From Schistocerca nitens (Eukaryota > Arthropoda > Insecta > Orthoptera > Acrididae), in the NCBI RefSeq assembly GCF_023898315.1, contig NC_064614.1:67964501-68028500 (forward strand): a stretch of 64,000 bases of DNA, given 5' to 3'. The notes beneath the pieces were generated by a model, which saw nothing but the letters and a program-made list of their open reading frames with translations, made no database searches and was not told the origin of the DNA. The translations under genes were made by a program, and so were the position numbers. This document shows, piece by piece, positions 11,200 through 21,340 of the stretch (the first letter of the stretch is position 1; every line of letters begins with the position of its first letter).

Positions 11200-12132
11200 C
11201 GTTGTGTTTAGCGAAATTCCTTCCCCTGCCAGCCCACGGCTACCTCCAGAACCGTTGCAGACCTCGCTGACCTTGGCCGCAGATCCCGTTGCCTCCCTGG
11301 GGACCCACCCCCTCCCGGCCGCTTTCACTGCACAAAACTGGGAGGACACTCCCTCCCCTCCCCGTCCCTTCACACGCTTTCCGCATTCCTCATGCCAGAC
11401 CCTCTTGTCACCGCTAACCACGGCCCGCAAACATCGGTCGGCAGCCTCCTCGGGCAATCAACACCCGAACGCACCAAGCTGCATATTGCACATGCAAATG
11501 TCCAGTCTCTGCCAGCTCACTTCGACGAGTTCAAATATATATTTCAAACTGCTGATATACACGTAATACTTTTGTCAGAGACTTGGCTCAAACCAAGTAT
11601 TCCTACAACTTCCGTAAACCGAGATGGCTATATCTTTCTCAGGCACGACAGATGCAACAGACGAGGGGGCGGAGTAGGGGCGTACATACGCTCTGATTTG
11701 TCACCTACAGTACTACACACATCCGACAACATTGTAGATAAACAAGAGGAATATATGTTCATTGAGATCAAATCCCTTAACAGAAAGTGCTTAATATGTG
11801 TCCTTTACAAACCTACTAAAGTAGGCGGGTTCGCCTGCTTCGAAACTTCCATCTCTAGTCTCGAATCGTCATATGAACATGTAATTATAGCAGGTGACAC
11901 TAACATTAATTTTCTGCGCAATAGTCCTTCCACTTTGAAATTCAAGAGAATGCTTTCTTCCTCAAATATGACGCTACTTCAGCTGGCACCTACTCATCAC
12001 ACGAGTACCAGCCACACATTCATAGATATATTCGCAACGAAATCTCCAAACAGAATAATCCGCACCTCTCAAATATCTGCGCCCGGCATGTCTGCCCATG
12101 ACATCATTTTCATGGCGTATTCACTAGAATGT
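11200..12132 (+). pseudogene. LINE-A ORF2 N-terminal part: AP-type endonuclease, cut by LINE-B
   Basis: This domain nicks genomic target DNA to prime reverse transcription. A proline-rich leader (about 11200-11400) is in another frame, so a frameshift lies near 11390-11450. The endonuclease proper starts near 11480 with KLHIAHANVQSLPAHFDEF, followed by VILLSETWLKPS (the catalytic Glu region), RRGGGVGAYIRSDL, CVLYKPTKVGG, VIIAGDTNIN (the GDxN motif) and, at the end, SAHDIIFMAYSLEC (the SDH-like motif with Ala for Asp-side variation). The frame runs into a TGA at 12133-12135, exactly where LINE-B begins. The missing downstream part resumes at about 14144. Confidence 0.85.
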
Positions 12133-14068
12133 TGAGTGTTTATGGAAAAAGTTCAAGGCAATCGTAAAATGCGTTTTAGACAGGTACGTGCCGAGTAAAA
12201 CTGTGAGGGACGGGAGAAACCCACCGTGGTACAACAACAAAGTTAGGAAACTACTGCGAAAGCAAAGAGAGCTTCACTCCAAGTTTAAACGCAGCCAAAA
12301 CCTCTCAGACAAACAGAAGCTAAGCGATGTCAAAGTTAGCGTAAGGAGGGCTATGCGAGAAGCGTTCAGTGAATTCCAAAGTAAAATTCTATGTACAGAC
12401 TTGACAGAAAATCCTAGGAAGTTCTGGTCTTACGTTAAATCAGTAAGTGGCTCGAAACAGCAAATCCAGACACTCCGGGATGATGATGGCATTGAAACAG
12501 AGGATGACACGCGTAAAGCTGAAATACTAAACACCTTTTTCCAAAGCTGTTTCACAGAGGAAGACCGCACTGCAGTTCCTTCTCTAAATCCTCGCACAAA
12601 CGAAAAAATGGCTGACATCGAAATAAGTGTCCAAGGAATAGAAAAGCAACTGGAATCACTCAACAGAGGAAAGTCCACTGGACCTGACGGGATACCAATT
12701 CGATTCTACACAGAGTACGCGAAAGAACTTGCCCCCCTTCTAACAGCCGTGTACCGCAAGTCTCTAGAGGAACGGAGGGTTCCAAATGATTGGAAAAGAG
12801 CACAGGTAGTTCCAGTCTTCAAGAAGGGTCGTCGAGCAGATGCGCAAAACTATACACCTATATCTCTGACGTCGATCTGTTGTAGAATTTTAGAACATGT
12901 TTTTTGCTCGAGTATCATGTCGTTTTTGGAAACCCAGAATCTACTATGTAGGAATCAACATGGATTCCGGAAACAGCGATCGTGTGAGACCCAACTCGCG
13001 TTATTTGTTCATGAGACCCAGAAAATATTAGATACAGGCTCCCAGGTAGATGCTATTTTTCTTGACTTCCGGAAGGCGTTCGATACAGTTCCGCACTGTC
13101 GCCTGATAAACAAAGTAAGAGCCTATGGAATATCAGACCAGCTGTGTGGCTGGATTGAAGATTTTTTAGCAAACAGAACACAGCATGTTGTTATCAATGG
13201 AGAGACGTCTACAGACGTTAACGTAACCTCTGGCGTGCCACAGGGGAGTGTTATGGGACCATTGCTTTCCAGAATATATATAAATGACCTAGTAGATAGT
13301 GTCGGAAGTTCCATGCGGCTTTTCGCGGATGATGCTGTAGTATACAGAGAAGCTGCAGCATTAGAAAATTGTAGTGAAATGCAGGAAGATCTGCAGCGGA
13401 TAGGCACTTGGTGCAGGGAGTGGCAACTGTCCCTTAACATAGACAAATGTAATGTACTGCGAATACATAGAAAGAAGGATCCTTTATTGTATGATTATAT
13501 GATAGCGGAACAAACACTGGTAGCAGTTACTTCTGTAAAATATCTGGGAGTATGCGTGCGGAACGATTTGAAGTGGAATGATCATATAAAATTAATTGTT
13601 GGTAAGGCGGGTACCAGGTTGAGATTCATTGGGAGAGTGCTTAGAAAATGTAGTCCAGCAACAAAGGAGGTGGCTTACAAAACACTCGTTCGACCTATAC
13701 TTGAGTATTGCTCATCAGTGTGGGATCCGTACCAGGTCGGGTTGACGGAGGAGATAGAGAAGATCCAAAGAAGAGCGGCGCGTTTCGTCACAGGGTTATT
13801 TGGTAACCGTGATAGCGTTACGGAGATGTTTAATAAACTCAAGTGGCAGACTCTGCAAGAGAGGTGCTCTGCATCGCGGTGTAGCTTGCTCGCCAGGTTT
13901 CGAGAGGGTGCGTTTCTGGATGAGGTATCGAGTATATTGCTTCCCCCTACTTATACCTCCCGAGGAGATCACGAATGTAAAATTAGAGAGATTAGAGCGC
14001 GCACGGAGGCTTTCAGACAGTCGTTCTTCCCGCGAACCATACGCGACTGGAACAGGAAAGGGAGGTAA
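12131..14068 (+). CDS. LINE-B reverse transcriptase, intact frame, 5' truncated
   Basis: The frame is open from 12128 to the TAA-type stop ending at 14068, about 645 codons without a break. There is no authentic start because the 5' end is truncated. A linker (NPPWYNNKVRKLLRKQRELH) precedes the RT. RT motifs: STGPDGIP near 12680, DWKRAQVVPVFKKG, QHGFRKQRSCE, AIFLDFRKAFDTVPH (motif A, near 13060), SGVPQGSVMGPLL (motif B) and LFADDAVVYREA (YADD-type motif C, near 13320). The thumb and C-terminal part end with SFFPRTIRDWNRKGR. Two unusual residues are NYTPISL (the family has R for T) and LLSRIYIND. The enzyme would copy element RNA at a nicked target, but with no endonuclease or promoter this copy is probably not mobile alone. 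Confidence 0.88.
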   Translation, partial: VECLWKKFKAIVKCVLDRYVPSKTVRDGRNPPWYNNKVRKLLRKQRELHSKFKRSQNLSDKQKLSDVKVSVRRAMREAFSEFQSKILCTDLTENPRKFWSYVKSVSGSKQQIQTLRDDDGIETEDDTRKAEILNTFFQSCFTEEDRTAVPSLNPRTNEKMADIEISVQGIEKQLESLNRGKSTGPDGIPIRFYTEYAKELAPLLTAVYRKSLEERRVPNDWKRAQVVPVFKKGRRADAQNYTPISLTSICCRILEHVFCSSIMSFLETQNLLCRNQHGFRKQRSCETQLALFVHETQKILDTGSQVDAIFLDFRKAFDTVPHCRLINKVRAYGISDQLCGWIEDFLANRTQHVVINGETSTDVNVTSGVPQGSVMGPLLSRIYINDLVDSVGSSMRLFADDAVVYREAAALENCSEMQEDLQRIGTWCREWQLSLNIDKCNVLRIHRKKDPLLYDYMIAEQTLVAVTSVKYLGVCVRNDLKWNDHIKLIVGKAGTRLRFIGRVLRKCSPATKEVAYKTLVRPILEYCSSVWDPYQVGLTEEIEKIQRRAARFVTGLFGNRDSVTEMFNKLKWQTLQERCSASRCSLLARFREGAFLDEVSSILLPPTYTSRGDHECKIREIRARTEAFRQSFFPRTIRDWNRKGR

Positions 14069-14143
14069 TGACAGTGGCACGCAAAGTGCCTTCCGCCACA
14101 CACCGTTGGGTGGCTTGCGGAGTATGAATGTAGATGTAGATGT
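12133..14143 (+). mobile_element. LINE-B: 5'-truncated LINE inserted in LINE-A endonuclease
   Basis: The insertion interrupts LINE-A between SLEC and KKQKLSTYRDLKRIN. It begins within the endonuclease-RT linker (coding sense LWKKFKAIVKCVLDRYVPSK), so it is 5' truncated as is typical for LINEs. Its 3' end after the stop at 14068 has gtgccttccgccacacaccg, ggtggcttgcggagtatgaa and a short (gatgta)n tail. A short tagaa may be the target duplication, but it overlaps the tail and I am not sure of it. Related 3' fragments lie at 39605-40190 and 42540-43785. Confidence 0.88.
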
Positions 14144-14661
14144 AGAAAGAAACAAAAACTGTCTACATACCGAGACCTCAAACGCATAAATTTTCCTGAA
14201 CTCGAAAGTGAGCCACAACAAATAGTTTGGGCGATGACCTCTACTCCCCTCACGGACATAAACGACAAAGTCCAGGATTTCACTAGCAAAATCACTCAAC
14301 TATATGACAAATATGCTCCAATAAAGACCAGAAAAGTAAAAGGGCAACCTGCACCTTGGCTGACTGAAGAACTAAAAGAGCTCAGGAATCTCAGAGACGC
14401 TGCACATCGAGCATACAAGATACACCATACACCTGAAAATCATACTGTTTACAAGCAGAAACGAAACAAAGTCAGTCAAGCGGTGAGAAACGCTAAGCTC
14501 AGGCATGCCCGTACATTAGCTGACAATAGATGTAGACCAGCTATCCTGTGGAAAAATCTCCGCAGTCTCGGTTTAGGCAAAATAAAAGTTGCAGAAAATC
14601 CCATGGTCCCAGCTGAAGAACTAAACAGTTTCTTCACATTACCTACAACTACAATTGAACC

Positions 14662-14705
<44 letters not shown>

Positions 14706-15464
14706 TCATTGATTACTTCATGGGGATGAATGACTGTAGCAAAGAAAAATTCTATCTACAGCACGTCACTTGCAGTACTGTCAAGAAAGCCATAATGCGG
14801 ATTAGATCAGCATCTACTGGACATGATGGCATCACCATCCAGATGGTAAAACTTATTATTGACCAACTACTGCCCTCTATAACAGACATTTTCAACGGTT
14901 CATTAATCACAAGTGTTTTCCCTGAGGCCTGCAAACTGCGACAAATTAAGCCACTGCCTAAAAAGGACATCTCCACAGCACTCTCTGACTACCGCCCCAT
15001 CTGCCTTCTTCCTGCACTATCAAAGGCCTTAGAATATATAGTTCATGACCAGCTCACCAACTACCTAACTACTAACAACCTACTAGACGAATACCAATCC
15101 GGTTTCCGTAAACATCGAAGCACAACATCCGCACTGATAAAGGTGACAGATGACGTGAAACTTGCCATGGACAGACAAGAAGCGACTATCATTTGCTTCT
15201 TACATTTCAGCAAAGCATTTGATACTGTCGACTTCGACATCTTACTAGCCAAACTTAGCGGTCTAAATTTCTCACCAAGTGCAGTGCAATGGTTTCGCTC
15301 ATACATGACGCCTCGTCAGCAACGCGTCATGTCTGGGAATATAGAATCACAATGGCGGCAGGTAGTGTCAGCCGTTCCCCAAGGCTTAGTATTAGGTCCT
15401 ATACTCTTCTCTCTGTATGTCAATGATGTGTCATCGGTTCTGATCTATTGCAAATATCATATGT
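14144..15464 (+). pseudogene. LINE-A ORF2 middle part: linker and first half of RT
   Basis: It resumes after LINE-B with KKQKLSTYRDLKRINFPE, then a linker (YAPIKTRKVKGQPAPWL) and the RT fingers and palm. Visible motifs: STGHDGI, KPLPKKDISTALSDYRPI, LLDEYQSGFRKHRSTTSA, IICFLHFSKAFDTVD (motif A with His where Asp is expected, so the catalytic Asp is lost) and SAVPQGLVLGPILF (motif B). A run of 37 A at 14664-14700 sits in frame and would add a block of lysines. The segment ends at 15464 inside the motif-C region (YCKYHM), where the 558 bp insertion starts and a TAA follows immediately. Confidence 0.85.
14664..14700 (+). repeat. A37 homopolymer inside LINE-A coding sequence
   Basis: An uninterrupted run of 37 A lies between cgc and gagaatc. 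It stays in frame and would encode about 12 lysines. It is not at an element end, so it is not a retrotransposition tail that I can identify; slippage expansion or an undetected poly-A-only insertion are both possible. Confidence 0.9.
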
Positions 15465-16022
15465 TATAAAACGTCACCTTTTGAACAATTATACAAGACT
15501 GTGCTTAAACTGACACAATATTTTTAGCGCAACGCAATCTGACTCTCAATAATCCCTACTAAAGAATGGCCCTGACTAACATTAACCTATACCTTTCACA
15601 AATCACTTACCTCACAAAAATCTTCGTTACTTGAACTACTGCAATACAGCGAGCGCCACTACTGCCAGCTAAATAAAAGATTCAAACTACGGAAGGCACT
15701 AACTACTGACAGGCATAGTTAGAAAATGAAAGATTTTAATAGAGAACAAACAATGTATTTACCTTAATAGTGTTGAAAACTCATAATATACATAGTCCAG
15801 TATTACAAATTTCAAAACTCCGCCATCTCTCTCCCCACATCCACCACTGCTGGCGGCTCACCTCCAACTGTGCAACGCTACGCGCTGTTCACATCCAGCT
15901 GCCCACTACAACGGCAGACAACAATGAAAACTAGCTACAGACTGCACACAGCACAGCCAGTGATTTTCATACAGAGCGCTACGTAACATTGCCAATAAGA
16001 AAACATAAACAGCTTACTTACA
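15465..16022. mobile_element. 558-bp unclassified insertion splitting the LINE-A YADD motif
   Basis: The flanks read catatgt on the left and atgtatgctgatgac on the right. Joining them restores the RT sequence KYHMYADD, so this is a clean insertion with a 4 bp duplication (atgt at 15461-15464 and 16023-16026). The insert has no coding frame. It contains tgctggcggctcacctccaa, ccatctctctccccacatcc and agagcgctacgtaacattgc, words I associate with a common grasshopper repeat. I see no inverted termini and no poly-A, so I leave the class open. Confidence 0.75.
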
Positions 16023-16800
16023 ATGTATGCTGATGACCTTCAGTTATGCGAAACCAAGCAATCTCAAGAAAGCTATCGAAAATTTCACTGCTGACCTCGA
16101 TGCACTGTCAAAATGGGCACAGGACATAGGTCTAAAACTAAACCCATCTAAAACCCAAGCGGTACTTGTTGGTCACTCTAAGCTCATTAGCCCAAAACAT
16201 CGGGAATCCGTACCATCTCTTATCCTAAATAGAACAAATATTAACTTCTCTCCCTCAGCAAAGAGTTTGGGAGTTATAATAGATGAAAATCTAAATTGGA
16301 CAGAGCATGTAACTGCAGTGTGCAAAAAAGCATCAACATCCCTTCATGTCCTACAAAAATATAAAAAACTATTCCCTTTCGATCTGAAAAAGAAATTAGT
16401 ACAAACGCTTATACTCCCAATCATTGACTACAGTGATATTATCCTACAAGGCCTCTCTCAGGAAAATTCGCGACGTCTATAACTGGTCATGAATGTCTGC
16501 GTCCGATATATCTGTGACGTTCGACTTTTTGATCACATTTCACCAGCATATGCAAAATTGTCCTGGCTGCGTGCAGACAAATGCAGAGATTTCCGTACAC
16601 TCTGTGTTATCTACTGCCTTATAAATGTACACTGTGCCTCATATCTCTCCTCGTCCCTAACGCTCATGTCGGAACAACATGACAGAAACACACGTTCCCA
16701 TTAAAATAAAATCCTCTCTGTTCCACTGCATCGCTCAGTCACCTTCTCCAAGTCCTTTGGAATAACCTCCCTCGTTATGTTAGAGAACTTAAAAATATGT
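16023..16800 (+). pseudogene. LINE-A ORF2 C-terminal part
   Basis: It begins MYADDLQLCETK (motif C, intact). A frameshift near 16050-16065 moves into the frame reading NLKKAIENFTADLDALSKWA, LKLNPSKTQAVLVGHSKL, KSLGVIIDENLNWTEHV and ILPIIDYSDIILQ (thumb region). A TAA at about 16480 is followed by NVCVRYICDVRLFDHISPAY and HDRNTRSH, then by a decayed tail ending near MTYLLKQQY. This matches the C-terminal region of jockey/CR1-type RTs. Several breaks make it non-functional. Confidence 0.82.
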
Positions 16801-17409
16801 CCGGCTTCAAAAAACAGTTAATGACGTATCTACTTAAGCAACAGTATTGCCTTCCTCTGTACATGAATGCACTTCACCTCATTACTTCCCTCTTTCCCCC
16901 TCCTTAAATCTCCCTTCCCCAAAACTCGCTACACTAGTAATCATCTACTTTACACACCAAGATATTAATGTACATCTGCACAAATCTTCATTACTATTGC
17001 CATGTTTATCATTATTATTTGATTTTTTACTGTTATTATTATTGCTTTTATCATGATCTGTATGTATAGCACCTGTAGTAAAATACTGCCAGCATTTACT
17101 TTATTAGGTCTTAGTCATGTTTATCATTATTATTTGACTTTTTTTTACTGTTATTATTATTGCTTTTATCCTAATCTGTATGTATAGCACCTGTTGTAAA
17201 AATACTGCCGCATTTACTTTATTAGGTCTTAGTCACTACTCTTTATTCATATTGTCACTAGAGTAATCTAATTTTCTCATTTAAACTATTGTCATGATGT
17301 AACTCTGATGTGTGAAATACTGCATGTGTGGAACACTGGTACGATGTAAGAGAGGGCCTGATGGCCCTAATCTGATCAGGTTAAATAAATAAATAAATAA
17401 ATAAATAAT
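16801..17409 (+). other. LINE-A 3' UTR and AAAT-type tail
   Basis: AT-rich sequence ends with gatggccctaatctgatcag and then an (aaat)n tail, about 17384-17409. Inside it a 115 bp segment is tandemly duplicated (17001-17115 and 17116-17235), both units starting catgtttatcattattattt and ending ttattaggtcttagt. Confidence 0.8.
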
Positions 17410-17505
17410 ACAACAGTGTCAGAAGAAGTAATGAACACTATTTCCTCACCTCTCGCTTAAAAATAAACGCACCCTATCATATCCATCTCTTTCTTCCTAC
17501 CCTGA

Positions 17506-17538
<33 letters not shown>

Positions 17539-17705
17539 ATTCGTCCCACACCCTTACCTCCCTCCCACCAATAATTCGCAGGTCGTAGTCTGTGGCGCTA
17601 TTATTACATTACAATCTCACGAAGTATAAATTTCGCACTTAGAAATAGAGGCTGTAAATTCTGACGTGTGTTCTGAATCACTCTGCATGTTAAGAAGCAT
17701 GTCAG
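17410..17705. other. Spacer with (CT)n tract
   Basis: Unique-looking DNA between LINE-A and a SINE. It has a (CT)n microsatellite at about 17506-17539. Nothing else recognised. Confidence 0.6.
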
Positions 17706-17897
17706 AAAAATGGCTCTGAGCACTATGGGACTTAACTTCTAAGGTCATCAGTCCCCTAGAAATTAGAAATACTTAAACCTAACTTACCTAAGGACATCAC
17801 ACACATCCATGCCCGAGGCAGGATTCAAACCTGCGACCGCAGCGCCGCGCGGTTCCAGACTGTAGCGCCTAGAACCGCCCGGCCACCACGGCCGGCA
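17706..17897 (-). mobile_element. SINE-1 copy with 11-bp TSD
   Basis: On the minus strand the SINE runs from GCCGGCCGTGGTGGCCGGG through a B box (GGTTTGAATCC) to a body ending GCTCAGAGCCATTTTT. It is flanked by imperfect direct repeats aagcatgtcag (17695-17705) and aagcatatcag (17898-17908), one mismatch. Same family as the array. Confidence 0.9.
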
Positions 17898-18018
17898 AAG
17901 CATATCAGATCTCGTGTCGAATTGTATGAAAGAAAAGCTAAAACTGTTAACTGCCCCTGCTCCAAATAATATTTCTTAACTTCTTATTTTATTTTGTAAA
18001 TCCATGTTATTGAACATA

Positions 18019-18615
18019 CACTGACGGAAAATATGGCAACACCAACAAACGAAATTTCGGGACACATTGGTCAATGTTTCATATTTAAGTGATTAACATT
18101 TTAAATCATAGGTTAGTGTAAGCGCGAGATAAGCCATTGCATATGTGAAGCGCTGATACGTTTAGAACCAGTGTAACCACGAGAACGTTGAATGCAAGTG
18201 TGCAAACATACATGCATTGTGTTGTAGAGGTGCCAGATGTCAGTTTTTGAGATGGATTTCCATGGCTGTTGCACTTGGTTGGTCAATACAGGAACAATTA
18301 ATGCTGCTTAGGGATGACGCTGGAGTTGTGATCCGATGATCTGTCACAGGTGCTCGATTGGAGACTCATTTGGTGATCGAATGGGCGAACGCAACCTATC
18401 GACACTTTAAAGAGGATGCTGGATTACAACAGCGGCACGTGGGAGAGCGTTATCCTGTTGGAAAAAAACACTTGGAATGTTGTTGATGAATGGCAGCATA
18501 ACGGGTCGAATCAGCAGATTGACATACAATTTAGCACTCATGGTGCGTGGGATTAACACTGATCGACTTCTGATCAGCACACGGCCATCACAAGCACGAG
18601 GACAGAACCAGCTTT
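18019..18615 (-). mobile_element. Tc1-A (old Tc1-like transposon), left part
   Basis: It starts after a TA (18017-18018) with the terminus CACTGACGGAAAATATGGCA. The minus strand carries the 3' half of a decayed DDE transposase: FFQQDNALPRAAVVIQ (second catalytic D) around 18440-18470 and SPNESPIEHL (catalytic E) near 18350-18370. The part ends at agaaccagcttt (18604-18615), which lies at the codons for the first catalytic motif. Here the foldback element interrupts it, and the transposase continues at 24389. About 130 bp seems deleted near 18560 relative to my recollection of the family. Confidence 0.8.
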
Positions 18616-19099
18616 CGATTATTCAAAAACAGTATTAATCGAATTTATTATTGTTATTCCACCAACCGGTTTCAACCCAACGTAGGGATCATCTTCTGGG
18701 AGTTTACACTGTGAAATTATAGATATCCGTCAGAAAGACACCATTATACAACAGCTGAAATTACGTAAATTTAAAATATGTTACCCATTCGTCGACTGCT
18801 GGTGGTGTCACTCCTGTCTACATAACGGCAGGAAACTATGCGAGACTAACCCTTCGTATGGGCTTAAATAGCGTGCTGAGATCACGTGAATAGACGGCAA
18901 CACCCCCAGTGGCGATCAACGGCATTTAATACGGTTTATTATATGTAATTAGTAGTCACCTTGGATTAAAATAAATTTAAGTGACAGTAAACAACAGAAA
19001 ACGGAACCATTCAGTTTAAAAAGAGTTACAATTATAGTGTTAATTATAAAAAATAACAAATGTTCTGTACTCAACTCGTGAAATTCGTAAAAGTATATT
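18616..19099. repeat. Foldback element, left arm (about 484 bp)
   Basis: The arm starts cgattattcaaaaacag and includes aaccggtttcaacccaacg, gatcatcttctggg, aaattatagatatccgtcag, acgtgaatagacggcaac and ctgtactcaactcg. It pairs as an inverted repeat with 19578-19839 plus 24112-24343. By eye the arms agree at about nine positions in ten. There is no coding frame. Confidence 0.88.
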
Positions 19100-19577
19100 A
19101 GGAATTAAAGTATTAAAATAATAAAGGGAATATAATTTCTTTAATGGGTACTACAAACGTGTCGTAAACTTTTATCCTATCTTTAGATTTTTTAGGTTAT
19201 CCTTGATTGTCGATATTTCCATAACCTCAAATAAGTGACAAAATCTCTGTGGATGAAGAGCCATGAGATACCGCTACCATGGCAACGGACGCCGTGGCCA
19301 GGGCAAAGATAACACCATAGGAACACACCAGCTGCTACATGACGATGGCGTCCTCGCTACGCAGACTAGAGGGCGCCTGATATACGCTTTATATCCACGG
19401 CAACGGCGTTCTCACCACAAGGAATAGAGAGCTTTGTAGTCCTTCCACATTAGCCGTTTTGGTAAATTGACTCAAATGTTTTCTACGTAAATGTACGAAA
19501 AGATGTATTATAATACAAGATGACACCAGTTTTTGTGTGTCACAAATTGTTTTACTTTATATTATGGCACATAATGT
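19100..19577. mobile_element. Foldback element, central loop
   Basis: The 478 bp between the arms is AT-rich with a GC-richer middle (ccatggcaacggacgccgtg near 19279). No frame of a transposase is visible, so the element looks non-autonomous. Confidence 0.75.
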
Positions 19578-19839
19578 AATATACTTTTACGAATTTTACG
19601 AGATGAGTACAGAACATTTGTTATTATTTTATAATTAACACTACAATTGTAACTCTTTTTAAATGGAAGGGTTCCGTTTTCTGTTGTTCACTGTCACTTA
19701 AATTTATGTTTAACCAAGGTGACTAATAATTATATACAATAAACGGTATTAAATGCCGTTGATCGCCGCTGGTGGTGTTGCCGTCTATTCACGTGATCTC
19801 AGCACGCTATTTAAGCCCATACGAAGGGTTAGTCTCGCC
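19578..19839. repeat. Foldback element, right arm, inner part
   Basis: Reverse complement of about 18851-19099: aatatacttttacgaatttt, gagtacagaacatttgtta, tcacgtgatctcagcacgct and cgaagggttagtctcgcc. It ends at the LINE-C insertion, whose 9 bp target duplication agtctcgcc is at 19831-19839 and again at 24112-24120. Confidence 0.88.
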
Positions 19840-21031
19840 CAGGCAATCATGGTAGGTCGTACCACTCGCTCCTTCCGGCTCCTGGATTTCTCCATTACCG
19901 TCTGCGCCCGTCCTGTCCACCTCTCCCCCACCCTCACCTACCTTGGCCTCACTATTGACCGTCACCTCACCTGGATCCCTCATCTCCATCCAATTTAAAG
20001 CCCACAACTGCCTCTGACTCCTCAAACTCCTCTCTGGCCGGACATGGGGGTTGCACCCCTCTACCACCCTCCACACCTACAAATCCTTAATCCGTCCAAC
20101 CCTCTGTTATGCCAGTCCCACCTGGATCTCTGCCCCCCCCCCCCCATAATTCTATAAGTCCCTCCAGATCCTTGAGTGTCATGCACTCCGCCTCGCCTTT
20201 CATATACACCTCCTGTCCCTCACGCAGATCCTCTATGACCTCATTCCTTTCCCCCATCTGCTCCTATTCCCTGAACATATCCGCATACTCTACACCTCCT
20301 GCCGCCTTAATCCCCCTCAACCCCTGGCTGATCCTCTCCTCTCCCATCCCCACCCACTGCCACGCCTTCACTATTGTGTCCCCCCTACACTCCACCTCTA
20401 CAACCTTCGTCTCCTTTCCCAAGGTGGTTTCCATCAACTCCCACTCCCAAATGATGCCCTCTCTCCCTCCATCGATCCCTCCTATCAACTCTGATCCTCA
20501 CCCCCCCCCCCTTTCCTCCATCCTTTTCCTGGGCTCCCTCTTCCCCCCCTTCCATCCTGTTTTCTCCCTGCCAAACCTCTCCCTACCTCCCTTCTCCCCC
20601 CCCCCCCCGAGTCATTTGTATTCCCCTCCTCTGCCTTCCCCGCTCCCAGTCACGTCTGCCCAGCACCCCCCCCCCCCTCTTATGGTTCCTCATCCTCCAT
20701 TGGCCCCTTTCACCCCTCCCCCCTTCGCTTTTCCTCTCCTACCAACCCTTTTTTATTTTCCCATCATCTGTCCAGTTCCCCGCCCCCCCACCCCCCACCT
20801 AATCTCGGCTGTGGTATGTCACGTTTTCCAACCTTTTTAGTGCAGCGTTCCAGTGAATGTTCACTGTGGTTCGTCTTTCTAGTGTAGCAAAAAGAAACCA
20901 TGCTGTCGCTGTGTGTGAATTTTATGTCTTTTGCGAACAGAAACCAGACTGTCGACATGTTTTTTAATTGTGTGTCTATTACTTTACCTGTCTGCTTCGT
21001 ATGTATTTTATTAGCATCATCAACCCTTTGT
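19840..21031 (+). mobile_element. LINE-C: C-rich 5'-truncated LINE, first part
   Basis: A 3' fragment of a non-LTR element. The coding strand is very C-rich. It reads LTYLGLTIDRHLTWIPHL (RT thumb-type motif, near 19930) and then TTLHTYKSLIRPTLCYASPT and LECHALRLAFHI, broken by stops and a frameshift. Poly-C runs (for example about 20138-20150, 20500-20510 and 20600-20610) follow through the C-terminal and 3' part. LINE-D interrupts it at 21031, and its 3' end is at 23912-24111. The target duplication agtctcgcc proves the boundaries. A 243-codon Pro/Ser-rich frame in 20109-20840 reflects the C-rich composition and not a gene. Confidence 0.82.
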
Positions 21032-21340
21032 CCCCCCATGAACCATGGACCTTGCCGTTGGTGGGGAGGCTTGCATGCCTCAGCGATAAAGATGGCCGTA
21101 CCGTAGGTGCAACCACAATGGAGGGGTATCTGTTGAGAGGCCAGACAAACATGTGGTTCCTGAAGAGGGGCAGCAGCCTTTTGAGTAGTTGCAGGGGCAA
21201 CAGTCTGGATGATTGACTGATCTGGCCTTGTAACATTAACCAAAACGGCCTTGCTGTGCTGGTACTGCAAACGGTTGAAAGCAAGGGGAAACTACAGCCG
21301 TATTTTTTCCCGAGGACATGCAGCTTTACTGTATGATTAA

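Larger units (their letters stand above)
10021..17409 (+). mobile_element. LINE-A: jockey/CR1-like non-LTR retrotransposon, interrupted
   Basis: One element in order: ORF1 (10101-10857), an AT-rich intercistronic stretch, endonuclease (about 11200-12132), linker and reverse transcriptase (14144-15464, then 16023-about 16800), a long AT-rich 3' UTR, and an AAAT-type tail near 17384-17409 after ggccctaatctgatcagg. It is split by LINE-B (about 12133-14143) and by a 558 bp insertion (15465-16022). ORF1 and ORF2 both carry frameshifts or stops, so it is dead. The 5' limit is uncertain because it abuts the Tc1-like element at 10018. Clade placement is from motif style only. Confidence 0.88.

Noticed and set aside
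20109..20840. 243-codon Pro/Ser-rich protein
   Set aside because: It lies in the C-rich 3' part of LINE-C with poly-C runs; another frame gives LINE RT C-terminal motifs.
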